60,000 nt of DNA from Nymphaea colorata. Taxonomy: Eukaryota > Streptophyta > Magnoliopsida > Nymphaeales > Nymphaeaceae. The notes under the pieces were generated by a model. That model saw only the letters and a list, made by a program, of their open reading frames with translations. It had not been told where the DNA came from and did not search any database. Each line of letters starts with the position of its first letter. The first letter of the stretch is position 1. The stretch is taken from contig NC_045139.1 of the NCBI RefSeq assembly GCF_008831285.2, positions 8,714,204 to 8,774,203 of the forward strand, written 5' to 3'. The position numbers and the translations under genes were made by a program. This document shows positions 1 to 11,879 of this stretch, one piece after another.

Positions 1-82
1 TGTGCATTGGACAGACGGCTTACTCTTTTCAAAAACAATAGTTTCAACTCACGATTCCCTGGGCCTTCTTGTTTTGATGCAG

Positions 83-210
83 GGAACAGTGGGCGAGTGG
101 CAAAGATGCAGCAAAAAGTTCATCTATAACTACGAATTGTTCAGCGTGATAGAGTATCATCGTTCCCTCCTTTCCAAAGGCTACCATGCCCTTTTCTATA
201 GGTTACCATA

Positions 211-241
<31 letters not shown>

Positions 242-1094
242 GTCTGAAATTTTCCAACCTGTCGCAACACATTGCCCGATAACATATCCGGGGAAATATG
301 GTATATCTCAGACCGCTTAGAGGAGGAACAAAAACCAAACACTAGGGCTGCACAACGAGTCGAGCCAGCTCAGGCTCGACTCGAACTCGCCCGGTTAAAC
401 TCGGCTCGAGCTCGACTCGTTTATAAACGAGTCGAGTTCGAGCTTACAATGAAACTTGAATGAGTAAACGAGTCGAGTTCGAGTTTTAAGAACTCGACTC
501 GTTTATACTCGACTCGACTCGTTTATACTCGACGAGTAAACAAATTTCATCCCACGTCATGAAATTTACTAGATATTTTAAAAAGAAGGATCATATTTTA
601 TTTAAACGAGCTAATCGAGTCGAGCTCGAGCTCGACTTTATTTAATCGAGTCGAGCTCGAGCTTGTGTTAGGTAGCTCGACTCGAGTTCGAGTCGAGTTC
701 GAGCTCGAGCTCGTTGAGTCGAGTCGAGCTCGAGCTGGGCAAGCTCGAGCTTGACTCGGCTCGTGTGCAGCCCTACCAAACACCATACATTCTTGTAAAA
801 ATTGATTTTAAACAAAATATGATCATTTTATTGTGTTTGCAAATGCTAATTCAACATAAAACATATCTTAGTTCAAATTATTTTTTAAAACACTTATTTT
901 TCTACTATTAAAATTTTGATATTATTAGAGCCATTTTTTTATTACTATAAAACATGTTAAACTAAAAAAATGGTAATTTAATGAGTGATTCTCTTCAAAA
1001 CATTCTTAAGAACATATCTATTAGGTTAGTTTATATAAAAAAGTACCTTAACATACACTTTTGGGTGGTCTGACTTTTGTCCCTATATATACAT

Positions 1095-1160
<66 letters not shown>

Positions 1161-4100
1161 TTTTGGTTGTAATCATGAGTGTGAATAAAATCTGGTAATT
1201 ATTCCCAGATTTGAGTGATTAACGTAACTTCGAAAATTTCATTATATGCTATTTATTGTATGGATTTGCTCTTTATTTGGATTAACTTTGGTGTTTGACT
1301 AGCGTTTTGATTTGGCCAACTTCCAGCCGCATCAAAAGTTGATGTGCATCTAATTTTCACATCTCAAATGCATTTTTTCTGAATTTTTTTTATAGAACCA
1401 GCTAATATGTCATTTTTTCTGGGATTTTGATTCAACCATACAAATTAGCCCAACTTAATTTTACATCCGAGCGTTAATTTGAAAAATAACCATTTTGGAT
1501 TGATTTGGATTCACTATGCAACCAGATTATAATAATTCTAATATGCTGATCATATTTGCACCTTATACTCTCTCTCTTTTTTCTCTTTCTCCCCCCTGCA
1601 CTATGATGACCTCTACAGTGGTGACCATGATTCACTCATACCCTTCATCGGCACTGAGAGATGGATCGGCTCCCTCAACTTCACGCTGGTAGAGGAATTT
1701 CGTCCTTGGTTTGTTGAAAACCAAATTGGAGGGTAAGTCTATTGCTTCCTATTTCTTTCTTATGCAAGCATCATTTGATCAAGTTGATTGAATTACTCAA
1801 TATAGTTTTGGTTATCCTCTCGGTAGTAGGACTAAATACTCTTACATTCCTGAGGGGATTGACACAATAAACGGAGTGGAGGCTTGTAAGTAGCCAATCT
1901 CTGTTTGAATCATGGAAACATCAACTCTCTATAATGTAAATGTGGAACACCGACACACAGATTAAATTGTGGCAGTTGTGGCACTTCGATGCACCAAAAA
2001 CAATCTCTGCACCTTAGGGGAACGAGGGCTTGGATGAGAGCTTCAGCTTTTCTTTAGGTGGTAGGATGAAATATTCCTCCATGTTAGATTTTTTTGGACA
2101 TCTACTTTATAAATTTTTATAGTCTATTTTGGGCACAACTAATGACTTCTTTATCTATTCTTGCATGCATGGGCTGCCATGACTTTATATTAAACAGTTT
2201 TTCCCCCAAGAGCATTTTAGTCGCTCGAGATGATATCCTGGAGCATTAGCTTGAGTCTTCTACTAAGATCGATTATCAGTTCTTGCAAATAACATCGCAC
2301 AAATCAATAGTTTTGAATTGAGACAAGTTTTTTGCATCAGTTGACTTGGGGATCAAATCTATGTAGGTGATATTGACCCTTCTAAATATATGATTTGCCT
2401 TAAGGAAAGACTTAACTATCTTGCAAACATCTTTTCCGTAACTCCTCACCTTTGGTGCAAAAGGTACAAGAGAACCTATATCTTGGAAGCTTTGCAGAAT
2501 TTTTGTGGCAGCCTCTATAATAAATTGGTTCAATGCTTGTGGGCATATAAAAGATCGGTCTATGATATAGACTGCCCTACTGCTCTTATTCCACCTCTCT
2601 TCACTGAGTAGTACCTCTAAGTAGGACTCAGCTTTTTTGAATGCTTTGGTTGGAAGTAATCATAACTCCATTTGTCAGAGTAAGCTAATCAACATATTTC
2701 TTCAAACATTCCTATTCAAAACTGCATGCAAAAACCTTGAACTTTTATCATGATCCTTTGAATCAGTTAGTTGTGCATTCTTACATTGAGTAGTCTTGTA
2801 AATCTAGAGTTAGATTTGAAACATTGATCCTGATGAGAACTGTGTGATTCTTCTTCAATTTTAATTCATCACTCCACAACTCGATGTGATCAATGTTCTT
2901 CTTTGTGAAATCACTGATGCATGTTTCCTTCTGATTATCGACAAGTCATACTTTTGCATGGAGCATGTACAAGGAAGATGTTAAAATTAGTTGTAAATTT
3001 AGCTAGGTTGTCGCCTAGCTAAATATACAACTAATTTTAACAGAAGAAGATTCTCTTTAAGATTGAGAATTTGATTGGCACTTTAAAATACTCCATATTG
3101 GCTGTAGATGGATGAAGGCGAAGGAGCATGAAGTTATATGTTGTTATAGAACACTTTTTAAGGTGTCCTATGAATCTATCCAATCTTTAAGCCACATTCA
3201 TGGAATAGTTAAGTATTGTTCCGCTTATCATAAAAGCCCTAAGAGTCTCACTGCCACTGTCCATTTTTCAGGCTATTATAGTCTAATATGATTTTTTGGG
3301 GTTTAAGGTAAATCCTTCTTGGTTCAAATTTTAGATCTCCACATATACTCTAGATTTCTACAAGGGGTCTACAGAATTTCTTGGTAAGCTGCCTAGAATA
3401 GTTGCTCAAGAGGGAATGAGGGATTTTGGATGGTCTTCTAATGATTATGAGGTTGAAGAACTAGGTCTTCCCTAAGAGGAGATGATGGAGTTGGTGACTG
3501 TATTAGAAGGAAACTACGACCTTCAATAAATGTTTTTGTTTGAGTACTTTGAATGTTGCCCAAACAATTAACTTAAGCGCTTTTATGAGTCATGGGGTGG
3601 GGTTTACCCTTATCCTTGGCCAGATGATGGGTTCTTGTGATGTGCCAGTTAATAACAAGAGAATGTTGTGTCATTGTCAGTTGGATTTCTAATAAAGGTA
3701 AGATGGAGGAAATGTGAGATTGAAGAGCAGGTGGTGGTTGAACAAAGCAAAAGAAGTGATGAAAATGGAGTTATTAACATCAAATTAAACAGGTAAGTTG
3801 GGAAAAGCCAAGGAATTTGACACTGTAGGTGGAGCGTAGGTTGGAAAAGAGCTAGCAGGGGGTGGATCTACCATCATTGCTTTCATTACTGTATCACCAA
3901 TGTGGGTCTGCCTTACCAATGAAATGGAGACACGCAACATCTTACTCTAGAAGACCTTAGGATTAGGAGAACAATAGCCAACTGAGAATTTTTAATTTGG
4001 TGCCAGTTGCCAATACGATCACGTTGTTATTGTCCAACGAATCTTCCCCAAAAAATGGGACAGATTCATGAAACAATGTATCACAGGGTGCTATGAATCT

Positions 4101-5268
4101 ACCCCTTTTTTGGGTTAAATTCATGAGCATAAAATATATATTGGTGTGCACTAGTTGCCTAATTGGAAAACCATACAAAGGTGTATTTAGATGACACCTT
4201 CAAAAACTCAATTTTGCATACAACTGGTTTCGCAGAAGCAATTGTTTGTGAGATGTGGTTTGAATGACATAATGAAACTTGGTTTTGTGGAAATTGGGTT
4301 TTGGCGAATTCAATTTTCACATCATCCAAACACATGCTGAACCTGGTTTTAAAGGCATGGCTGGCGAAATTCCCAAGTGTTGTAGATGGCTGAGTTAAAT
4401 GTTTTTGTAAGACATTCCTTACCATGGGCATACAACAGCGACACTAGGTTTGTATCATATGAGCACATTTGATATGCTAACGACGTTTTTCCATCAACCC
4501 ATCGGTGCCCCATATACTTAGTTTGACACCATATGAAAAACTTTCTTTCCTGTTCGACTTGTTATAGTTTGCATGTTAACTCAAAATAGACATTTTGCCT
4601 GACAGCATACTAATGAAAAATTTTGGATTTACAGATACACAATGAAGTATGCACCAAACGTCACATATGCCACGGTCAAGGTATGGCTTTCCTCTCGACC
4701 CGCGCTCACAATGTTGTGAAAATAACAAACAGTGTCCATAACGACTAGGTGGGATTAATGCTAGGTGGGATTAATGCTGGGGTCTTAAGTGTCTGTTCTT
4801 TTGTGTGTGTACGTGTGTGTGTGTGCATGCGCGCGCAGGTGGTTTGCATGCATGCTGCCTGAAAGTAGAAAAAAAAAACATCAAAATAGAATTTTACCAC
4901 ATTAAGTTCTCTTATCTTCATATAATTTTTCACCATAACTTTTGTGAATTATTTGTGCCCTAAACCAAGCGTGGATAAGATTTTGTGTAAGGTGTAAACA
5001 TTTGAAAGCCAATTAAACTTGATCAAATGTGGCCTACCCTGCATGGTTCAACTACATTGAGAAAAGAAAAGGGAAATCTAAATTGGGACTGAAAGAGCTT
5101 GGACTTAATCCAAGATTCGGAAAAAAATATTAATTTGTGATTGATTGCATTATTTATGTGGGTGAATGGCCATTATTTTTGCAGGGTGCCGGCCACACTG
5201 CGCCGGAGTACCGTCCCAAGGAGTGCTACCACATGTATGAGAGGTGGCTTTCAGGAAAATCCCTATAG
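83..5268 (+). CDS. Serine carboxypeptidase-like gene, copy A (3' part only)
   Basis: The last four exons of an SCPL gene lie at 83-201, 1619-1732, 4635-4680 and 5185-5268. They were placed by GT-AG borders, consistent phases and alignment with copies B and C. The window begins inside the preceding intron. The first exon starts GTVGEWQRCSKK; the next carries the catalytic-Asp motif YSGDHDSLIPF and ends WFVENQIGG; then YTMKYAPNVTYATVK; the last carries the catalytic His and ends with TAG after SGKSL. The expected product is a secreted or vacuolar serine hydrolase fold, by family either an acyltransferase or a carboxypeptidase. The visible exons have no frameshift or stop. The His motif reads GAGHTAPEYRP where B and C have GGGHTAPEYRP. 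The penultimate long intron (1733-4634) holds MITE-like DNA. Whether the 5' part is intact cannot be seen. Confidence 0.85.
210..242. repeat. (CT)n microsatellite beside splice donor
   Basis: A CT tract starts 8 bp after the donor of the first visible exon of copy A. Copies B and C have only a short pyrimidine stretch there. Confidence 0.9.
343..775. mobile_element. hAT-type foldback MITE rich in TCGAG motifs
   Basis: The 433 bp element begins TAGGGCTGCACA and ends TGTGCAGCCCTA, an inverted terminal repeat. It is flanked by the perfect 8-bp direct repeat CCAAACAC (335-342 and 776-783), the target-duplication length of hAT transposons. The inside is almost wholly degenerate repeats of TCGAG and CTCGAG in both orientations, so the element could fold on itself. 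It lies in an intron of copy A. The same position in B (near 31461) and C (near 51393) reads straight through without it, so it was inserted after the copies separated. No coding capacity is visible. Confidence 0.88.
1101..1158. repeat. (AT)n microsatellite
   Basis: An uninterrupted AT dinucleotide run of about 58 bp in an intron of copy A. Confidence 0.95.
1733..4634 (+). other. Long intron of copy A with no gene
   Basis: This 2.9 kb intron corresponds to the 4.7 kb intron of B (32351-37026) and the 4.4 kb intron of C (52197-56583). It holds AT-rich unique DNA and short MITE-like segments, for example near 4000-4160 and 4180-4330. A 90-codon minus-strand frame (4159-4431) is echoed in B and C, but it covers a segment with inverted ends (GTGTTTGGATGAT type) and looks like transposon DNA. 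I see no exon with protein similarity. Confidence 0.7.
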
Positions 5269-5427
5269 CTAACGTCTCTTTCTCCAACTAGCAAAAGAAA
5301 TACTACTACTTTTATTTGAATCTTCTACTTTCATTTGAATAATTTAAGTATGCATGTCTGTTAATTAATGACTATTATGTTCTAAGCATCGATATTCTGG
5401 TGCTTTATAAGGTTGAACCACTCTCTT

Positions 5428-5458
<31 letters not shown>

Positions 5459-6626
5459 ACAAACCATTGCCATAAAAAACACATCTTTTTTCAAAAAAAA
5501 AAAAAACCGTAAAACCTGCCCTTTTGAAGTAGTCTAGTAGACGTCAAAATGAAGAAAATGCAAAAAAAAACACACACACACACTTCTCTTGTTTTTGGGC
5601 ATTTGTTTGGATTTCTTATTATTGACATTTATTTTCTCAAATTTTAAATTTTATTTTTAATTTTTCAAAAACTTATCGATATTGTTCTAAAAATTTTAAT
5701 TTTACCATATTAAATTTTGCCGTATTATATCTGAGAAATACATCACGGTTTAAAATCCATAAAAGAATTTATCAAGTTGGTCAAACACAATGGACACCAG
5801 CTGTGAAAGGACTCAGTGAATGGACCAAATTGGGAGAAAAGTTAACTGGCGATACATTAATTACGTTAAAGGTACATTTATTATCTAATGGGATGTACCT
5901 TAAACCAATGCGTATAGTTTTCTTGCAGATTTAGTTACGTAAACGTTCCTATGCATTCGATGTTACAAATAGACTCTTGAGAATCTTCTTTTGAAGTTCA
6001 GGGTTCTCACACCACCAGGAGGAGCTTCAACGGATACTCTTTAGTTTTTGAAGTTGGCATTTGACTATGTTTTTGTTGGATGAGAAAATCCATTAAAATT
6101 AAGTTTCCTCTGTTATTGGTTAGTCAATTTCCCATCGCCACTATGTGTCGTATGAATTACATTGCGGCGGTAGCGCTCTTCCCCTCCTGGGCTCAATCTC
6201 CCTATGGTTCCCAGTTTCTAATAGTTTGTTACTTCCATTTTTCCAGTGGGCTGTTTGGCCTAACAAGCACCCTGTTCATGGTTGGATTCCAAGCCAGAAA
6301 ATTACAACTGTCAAGACCCATTTTCAGTGTTTTAACGTTATTGGCATCTTTTCTGTCAACGGATTTTGGACTTCTAACTTTGCTTTATAGTGTACCAGAG
6401 ATGAATTTTCACTGTACTCATGGCACTCATGTCTCCAACCAAAAGAATGGTGACAGTGCGAAGAACAAAGTAGTCCTGCTTCTACCAAATGCAGTTAGAG
6501 CTCCATTCCCGCTCTAGGGTATGCATTTGCCCTACGTATAGTCTCTGAACGCCATACATCATTACATATCTAAAGTCATCATTCCCTTCACATGAATCCA
6601 GTTGTAACTGTCCGTTCTTTTTGTTG
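5269..6626. other. 3' flank of copy A
   Basis: AT-rich downstream DNA with a CT microsatellite near 5423-5458 and an AC run near 5571-5582. It aligns with 57316-59010 downstream of C, and up to about 5860 with 37760-38390 downstream of B. A 145-codon frame at 6080-6517 is not preserved in the homologous DNA near C, so I do not call it a gene. Confidence 0.6.
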
Positions 6627-6634
6627 ACTCCACC

Positions 6635-7867
6635 TAGGGCTGTTCATGAGCCAGTTCGAGCCGAGCTTGGCCAGCTCGAGCTCGACTCGACTAAAATTAC
6701 TCGAGCTCGAACTCGACTCGAGCTCGAGTCGAGCTTCTTACAGCAAACTCGAGCTCGAGTCGAGCTTCTTACAGCAAACTCGAGCTCGACTCGACTACTG
6801 AAAGTCGAGCTCGAGCTCGACTCGATTAACCCGATTTAGCTCGACAACTTGTTTACCATTTAAGCTCATTTAACTTTAGCTCATTTAGCTCGAGCTCGAC
6901 TCGCGTAACAGCAAAACAGAGATGAAAAACATATATGAAAAAACAGAGATGAAAACCACACGACAATAACAACAAAACAAAGATGAAAAACAGAGATGAA
7001 AACACCAAAAACAACATTACATGTAAAAACAGTTACATGTAAAAGCAACACACGAAAACGAGAAGAACGAATTTACTATCAATAACAACAAAATAGAAAA
7101 CACCACAAGATTCAAAGCAATAAACCAAAAAAAAAAAAACGAGGGAGAAGATAAACCCTAACCGGGGAGTCCGGGACAAAGGTCGCGCGTCACTGACCAC
7201 GCAAACGAGACCTAGGTGCTTGAAGAAGGGGGAAATCACCAACCACGCAAAGGAGACCCAGGCGCTTGAAGAAGGGGGGAAATCACTGACCACGCAAGCG
7301 AGACTCAGGCGCTTGAAGAAGGGGGAAAAAATGAAAACCCAACAGAAGAAGAACCAATTCAAGAAGAAGAAGAATAAGAAGAAAACCTACCGCCCGCCAC
7401 CCTGCCGGCTGCTGCGCTTCGCGGCTTCACCCCATCGGCCTTCCCCTTCTAGATGGAACATGGTCGAATCACAAGGGCGCTTCTCTCGTGACCTCGTCTG
7501 GTCTGGTGGTCGACGGTCGTGGTTGACGGAAGAGGGAAGACATGGTCGTGGTCGACGGAAACGGAAGAGGGAAGACATTTTGCGGTCGATGGAAGAGGAT
7601 AAATCGAGAATAGAGAGAAAGGCTTTCGACGTTTCGTTTTTACTTTTAACCCTAAACCGGTGAACCGGTTTCATGAACCAGTTTGTACGAGTCGAGTCAA
7701 GTTTATACGAGTCGAGTTCGTGCAACTCGAACTCGACTCGTGTAGCGTTTCGAGCTTAATGGGTGAGCTCGAACTCGACTCATTTATAAATGAGTCGAGT
7801 TCGAGTCGAGCTTTTCCGAGCGAGTTCGAGTCGAGCCCGAGTTGGCTCGACTCATTGTGCAGCCCTA
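6635..7867. mobile_element. Larger hAT-type element with TCGAG-rich ends
   Basis: The element starts TAGGGCTGTTCATGAGCC and ends TTGTGCAGCCCTA, related to the termini of the element at 343-775. It is flanked by the perfect 8-bp direct repeat ACTCCACC (6627-6634 and 7868-7875). About 270 bp at the left and 200 bp at the right are degenerate TCGAG/CTCGAG repeats. Between them lies roughly 750 bp of other DNA: an A-rich stretch with repeated ACAGAGATGAAAA units, three tandem copies of a unit of about 46 bp (7195-7326), and a GC-richer block (7380-7620) with open frames on both strands that I do not recognise. No transposase motif is visible, so it is non-autonomous. Confidence 0.85.
7195..7326. 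repeat. Tandem minisatellite inside the hAT element
   Basis: Three imperfect tandem copies of a unit of about 46 bp built from CCACGCAAGCGAGAC, CAGGCGCTTGAAGAAG and GGGGGAAATCAC. Confidence 0.8.
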
Positions 7868-7875
7868 ACTCCACC

Positions 7876-8312
7876 TGATTCTTTCTCAAAAATAAACCTT
7901 TACCTGTCCCTGACTGGGTGCTGCAACAATGTGTCTAATCTAGGGAGAGTGCGCATGATGAGCATGGGCAAACTAGAACAGCTTTTCAAATATCTTTAAC
8001 TCTTTCTTTTGCTTTCGAATCAAATGTACGAATGTTTTCATTATGCCCAAGGCAATACATGGTCGTATAAAATGTCATTTTCTAGATACTATAAAAATTT
8101 AATAATAAAAATAAGTGTTCTTTTGTGTTCTAAAATTTATGAGTCTTTAATATAAAAGTTTAATGTTGATTTTCACCAGTTTTAAAAATGCGTTAGCTGT
8201 CCATAAAAGCAATACAGAAGGATGGTGGTGGATATAAACACCAGCTGTCAACTGGTCCTATTATACACACGCACATAGCTTAGTTTTTTCAAACAAAGTG
8301 TAGAAGTATGTT
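7876..8312. other. Intergenic DNA between two transposons
   Basis: About 440 bp of AT-rich DNA between the hAT element and the copia element. No coding or repeat structure stands out. Confidence 0.5.
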
Positions 8313-8317
8313 AGTGG

Positions 8318-8613
8318 AGTTAAGAGAAAGGCACAAAGAGCACACTAGAAGAACACAGGCGTAACGTGGTTCGACTAAAATCAGCCTACATCTACACCAA
8401 AGACACTCTCTTCAATACGATACTGCTACAAGGGAGAGCACAGATATATATAGTCATTTTATACAGCTTAGATCCTTGATTTTAGGATCTAGATTCACTC
8501 GACAATCTCGGGCAGGATTACAGACGATAGAGGAAGATATTTCTTGATTTTTAGAAATAATATCTTCTCCTTTGTAACGGACCATATCTGTTCCATAATC
8601 ATAAATCTTATCA
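8318..8613 (-). repeat. 3' LTR of the copia element
   Basis: 296 bp matching 13497-13799. Read on the minus strand it begins TGATAAGATTT directly after the polypurine tract CTTGAGGGGGAA (8614-8628 on the plus strand) and ends CTTAACT. Confidence 0.9.
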
Positions 8614-8629
8614 TTCCCCCTCAAGCTGA

Positions 8630-8960
8630 TCTTGGTGTCGACAAGATTAAGCTTGCTCCTTAGATAATGAAACCATGGTCCAGCCAATGCTTTGGTCAAG
8701 ATGTCAGCCAACTGTTCTTGTGAGGTGACGAATTCCATTTGAATTTCCTTTTTGGCGACTTTCTCTCTAACAAAATGAAAATCGAGTTCAATGAATTTAG
8801 TTCTTGCATGAAAAACGGAATTGGCTGCAATGTAAATAGCTCCAAGATTATCACATCTGAGTATTGGTGGTCCCGCAATGGCAACCTTGAGTTCTTTAAG
8901 AAGAGACTTCAACCAAATAATTTGAGAAGCGGCAATTGCAAGGGCTTTATATTCAGCCTC
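8630..8960 (-). pseudogene. Copia RNase H domain (degenerate)
   Basis: The minus-strand translation contains LRCDNLGAIYIAANSVFHAR, then IELDFHFVREKV and LADILTKALAGPWF, the typical C-terminal RNase H block of copia polyproteins. The frame continues upstream with losses. It belongs to the element spanning 8318-13799. Confidence 0.88.
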
Positions 8961-9099
8961 GGTGCTTGAACGTGCTACAGTATGTTGTTTTGTTGATCCC
9001 TAAGAAATAATATTTCCTCCAAGCAAAGTAACAAATCCACTTGTTGATCGTCGGTCATCTGGGCAACCAGCCTAATCGGCATCAGCATATACTTCCAAC

Positions 9100-10092
9100 G
9101 TCATAGACTGATTTCTTCAAATTTGAAGACCATACGTGTTTGTGCCTTGTAGGTACCGATGAATACATTTGACATGACCTCAATGGAGATTAGTAGGATC
9201 ATGCATAAATTAGCATGCTTTATTAATAACAAAGGTGATATCAGGTCGAGTAAGAGTGATATACTGTAAGGCTCCAACAATGCTCCTATAAAGTGTAGCG
9301 TCCATGAGTCTCTCCCCTTCATATCGTGCGAGATGTAAGTTGGGAACAGCAGGTGTAACAACGTCTTTACATTTCTCCATCCCAGCTTTGCTAAGCACAT
9401 CAAGGATATATTTCTTTTGTGAAAGAACAAGATGATCTTTATCAAAGTATACCTCAATTCCAAGGAAGTAGTGAATTTGCCCTAAGTCTTTGATAGAGAA
9501 TTGTTGACCAAATTTCTCTAAAAACTTGTGTAGTTCTTTCTTGGAGTTGCAATCAAAATAATGTCATCGACATAGATCAAAAAATAAATAGTGCTGGAAC
9601 TGGAATCACGAATTAAAAGTGACGAATCAGACTGTGATTCCTGAAATCCTTCATTGATAAGAAACTGCTTCAAGCTATCAAACCAAGCTCTAGGAAAAAA
9701 TACACCTTAGTATTTGTTGGACGTCATCGGGGAGCTTGTTTGAATCCATAAAGAGATTTTTTTAGTCTGCAAACATGATTAGGCAACTCTGAATTTTCAA
9801 ACTCAGGTGACTGAGTCATAAAATCCTCTTCTTTTAAAGTTCTGTGAAGGAAGGCATTATTGACATCAAGTTGTTTAATGCACCATTCATGACTGAAGGC
9901 AATAGACAAAACAAGGAGAATAATGGTTGGTTTGACAACCGTACTGAAAGTATCAAAGTAATCCACTCTTTTTTTATTAAACCCTTTGGCCACTAATCTG
10001 GCCTTGTACCTTGTAACAGTACCATCAAAGTGATGCTTGATTTTGTAGACCCATCTGCATCCAATGACATTAAAGTGAGGTCGTCTCGGCAC
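9100..10092 (-). pseudogene. Copia reverse transcriptase (degenerate)
   Basis: The minus-strand frame at 9724-10092 reads [29 protein letters not shown] and [11 protein letters not shown], ending [12 protein letters not shown], the N-terminal half of copia reverse transcriptase. The active-site segment LIYVDDI is encoded near 9556-9590, and the downstream SKAGMEKCKDVVTP segment lies at 9210-9398. The pieces sit in different frames, so the enzyme cannot be made from this copy. Confidence 0.9.
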
Positions 10093-10203
10093 TAGATCTC
10101 ATGTGTCATTTTTGTAAAGGGCATCCATCTCGCTGTTCATAGCATTAACCTGAGAGAGGTAGGTTCAGTTTCAGGAGTGGTTTGGGTCAAGTAGGTGAAA
10201 ACT

Positions 10204-10749
10204 CTAAGCAGTCGGGGTTCCATCTTGGGACATTGTTATCATGTTGTGGGATCTAATGGGCTCAACTAATTGGTTGTTAGGTATATCATCGGAGGAAGAC
10301 TCAAATGGATTAGCACCTGTTTGGACGACTAAGGAACTTGAGAGACTAGGAATAATTCTGAGCAATTCAATAAGAGGTGAACTCACTTTTGGTTTGTCAA
10401 TAAGTCTAAATTCAATGCATTCAGATCTAGGTGATTCTAACCATTTTGAAATGTCTGACGCAGTAATAGAGGAACCACAATGAGAGTATAAAAAGTTTCC
10501 TTTGTCAAATATAACATGTCTACACATGATGACATGATTGGAGACTGGATTGCAACATATATAACCTTTATAACAACTTCCATAGCCAATGAAGACGCAA
10601 GCTTGAGCTTTGGGTTCTAGTTTTGAAGCACGTCTAGGTCCACTCAAAAGATAGATGGTATATCCAAAGGTTCTCATATGACTATATTTCAGAACTTCAT
10701 GCAAGAGCTTCTCATACGGCGTGATTTTCAAGTCCGCAATAGGCAACAT
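10204..10749 (-). pseudogene. Copia integrase-RT linker region
   Basis: The 181-codon minus-strand frame contains KLEPKAQACVFIGY, NPVSNHVIMCRHVIFDKGNF and similar text. This is the region after the integrase core of copia polyproteins, usually annotated as retrotransposon polymerase. It is continuous here but separated from its neighbours by stops. Confidence 0.8.
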
Positions 10750-10799
10750 GTTAATATGATAAACAACTATTTTAATGCATCAAACCAGAATTTTTATGG

Positions 10800-11603
10800 C
10801 ATATTGACATGGATATTCATGGTAAGTCTCATTTGCACCAGGTGTCTATGTTTCCTTTCGACTATTCCATTCTACTGGGATGTGTAAGGACATGTTATCC
10901 ATCGACGAATACTTTGGTTTTCAAGAAATGTGGTAAATTCTTTGCTCATGAATTCCCCTTTTTCATCTGAATGGAAAAATTTAATTTTTGTCTCAAGTTG
11001 ATGCTCTACTATGCTTGAGAAGGTTTTAAAACATTGAAACATATCACTTTTCTTGGATAAGGAAAACATCCATGAGAAGTGAGAATAGTCATCAACTATT
11101 AATAAATAATACATGTACCCTTCTTGTGAAGCGCATAGTGCTGGGCCCCAAAGATCAGCATGTAATACTTCAAGAGGTTTAGTGGCATGAAACTCAGACT
11201 TAGAAAAATGAATTTTATGCATTTTTCCAAGCATACATGAAGAACAAAAATTCAATTTATGTTTGTCATGAACGGGAATGAAACCAGCAACTTTCAACGA
11301 ATTCAATCATTGAAAATGAGCATGTCCTAGACGTAAATGCCATAACTGAAAATCCAAGCAAGAATTTTGTGAAATTAAAGAGATATTAGTAGTCTTTTCT
11401 TCATCACTGATAGTTGAGTCCTTTCTCTCTCTTGTCCATGTATATAGTCCTCCTTTTTCAAGCGGCCCTGTGTGAAGAATCCTGCCCATCTGCACATTCT
11501 TAACAGCAAAACCATTACAATGAAATTCAATAGAACATTGATTGTCTTTGGTAAACCTTGCAACTGACATAAGATTCTTGTGTCTTAGGAGCATGCAACA
11601 CAT
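10800..11603 (-). pseudogene. Copia GAG-pre-integrase and integrase
   Basis: The minus-strand frames 11307-11603 (ending LWHLRLGHAHFQ) and 10872-11306 (CSSCMLGKMHK, LEVLHADLWGP, FFHSDEKGEF) are the pre-integrase zinc-binding block and the integrase core. The first two acidic residues lie in HADLWGP and HSDEKGE; the latter replaces the common SDNGGE. An in-frame stop follows CPYTSQ, after which NGIVERKHRH with the third acidic residue is still encoded. The integrase is therefore broken. Confidence 0.88.
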
Positions 11604-11733
11604 TTTTCAAGATAAAAGATGACGTTTTGCTAGGTAGGGATATGTTTCATATATTCTTGATAGGCATCTTACTACCATTACCAACAACAATAGAATTAGA
11701 TCCATGATAGGGAATTTTACCTTGCATATCTTG

Positions 11734-11775
11734 ATCTGAGTTTGTCAGATGATGAGAGGCACCTGTGTCTGGATA
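11734..11775 (-). pseudogene. Copia protease active site
   Basis: The minus strand encodes YPDTGASHHLTNSD, the aspartic-protease active site of copia elements. The codon just before it is TAG where related elements have Trp, so the polyprotein is cut here by a nonsense change. Confidence 0.85.
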
Positions 11776-11879
11776 CTAGGCTGAGTCATGAGTATGGTTG
11801 ACTGTTTCATGACTGTTAAATGCAGTGTCAGACTTTCCCATGTTGAGAGCCATGACCATAAGTGCCTTTGGAATATCAT

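Noticed and set aside
345-780. Dense palindromic TCGAG motifs as possible transcription-factor or CRISPR-like array
   Set aside because: No regular spacer-repeat pattern; the 8-bp target duplication and inverted ends identify a transposon.
6080-6517. 145-codon open frame downstream of copy A
   Set aside because: No family resemblance, and the homologous DNA downstream of C does not keep the frame and is interrupted by an insertion.
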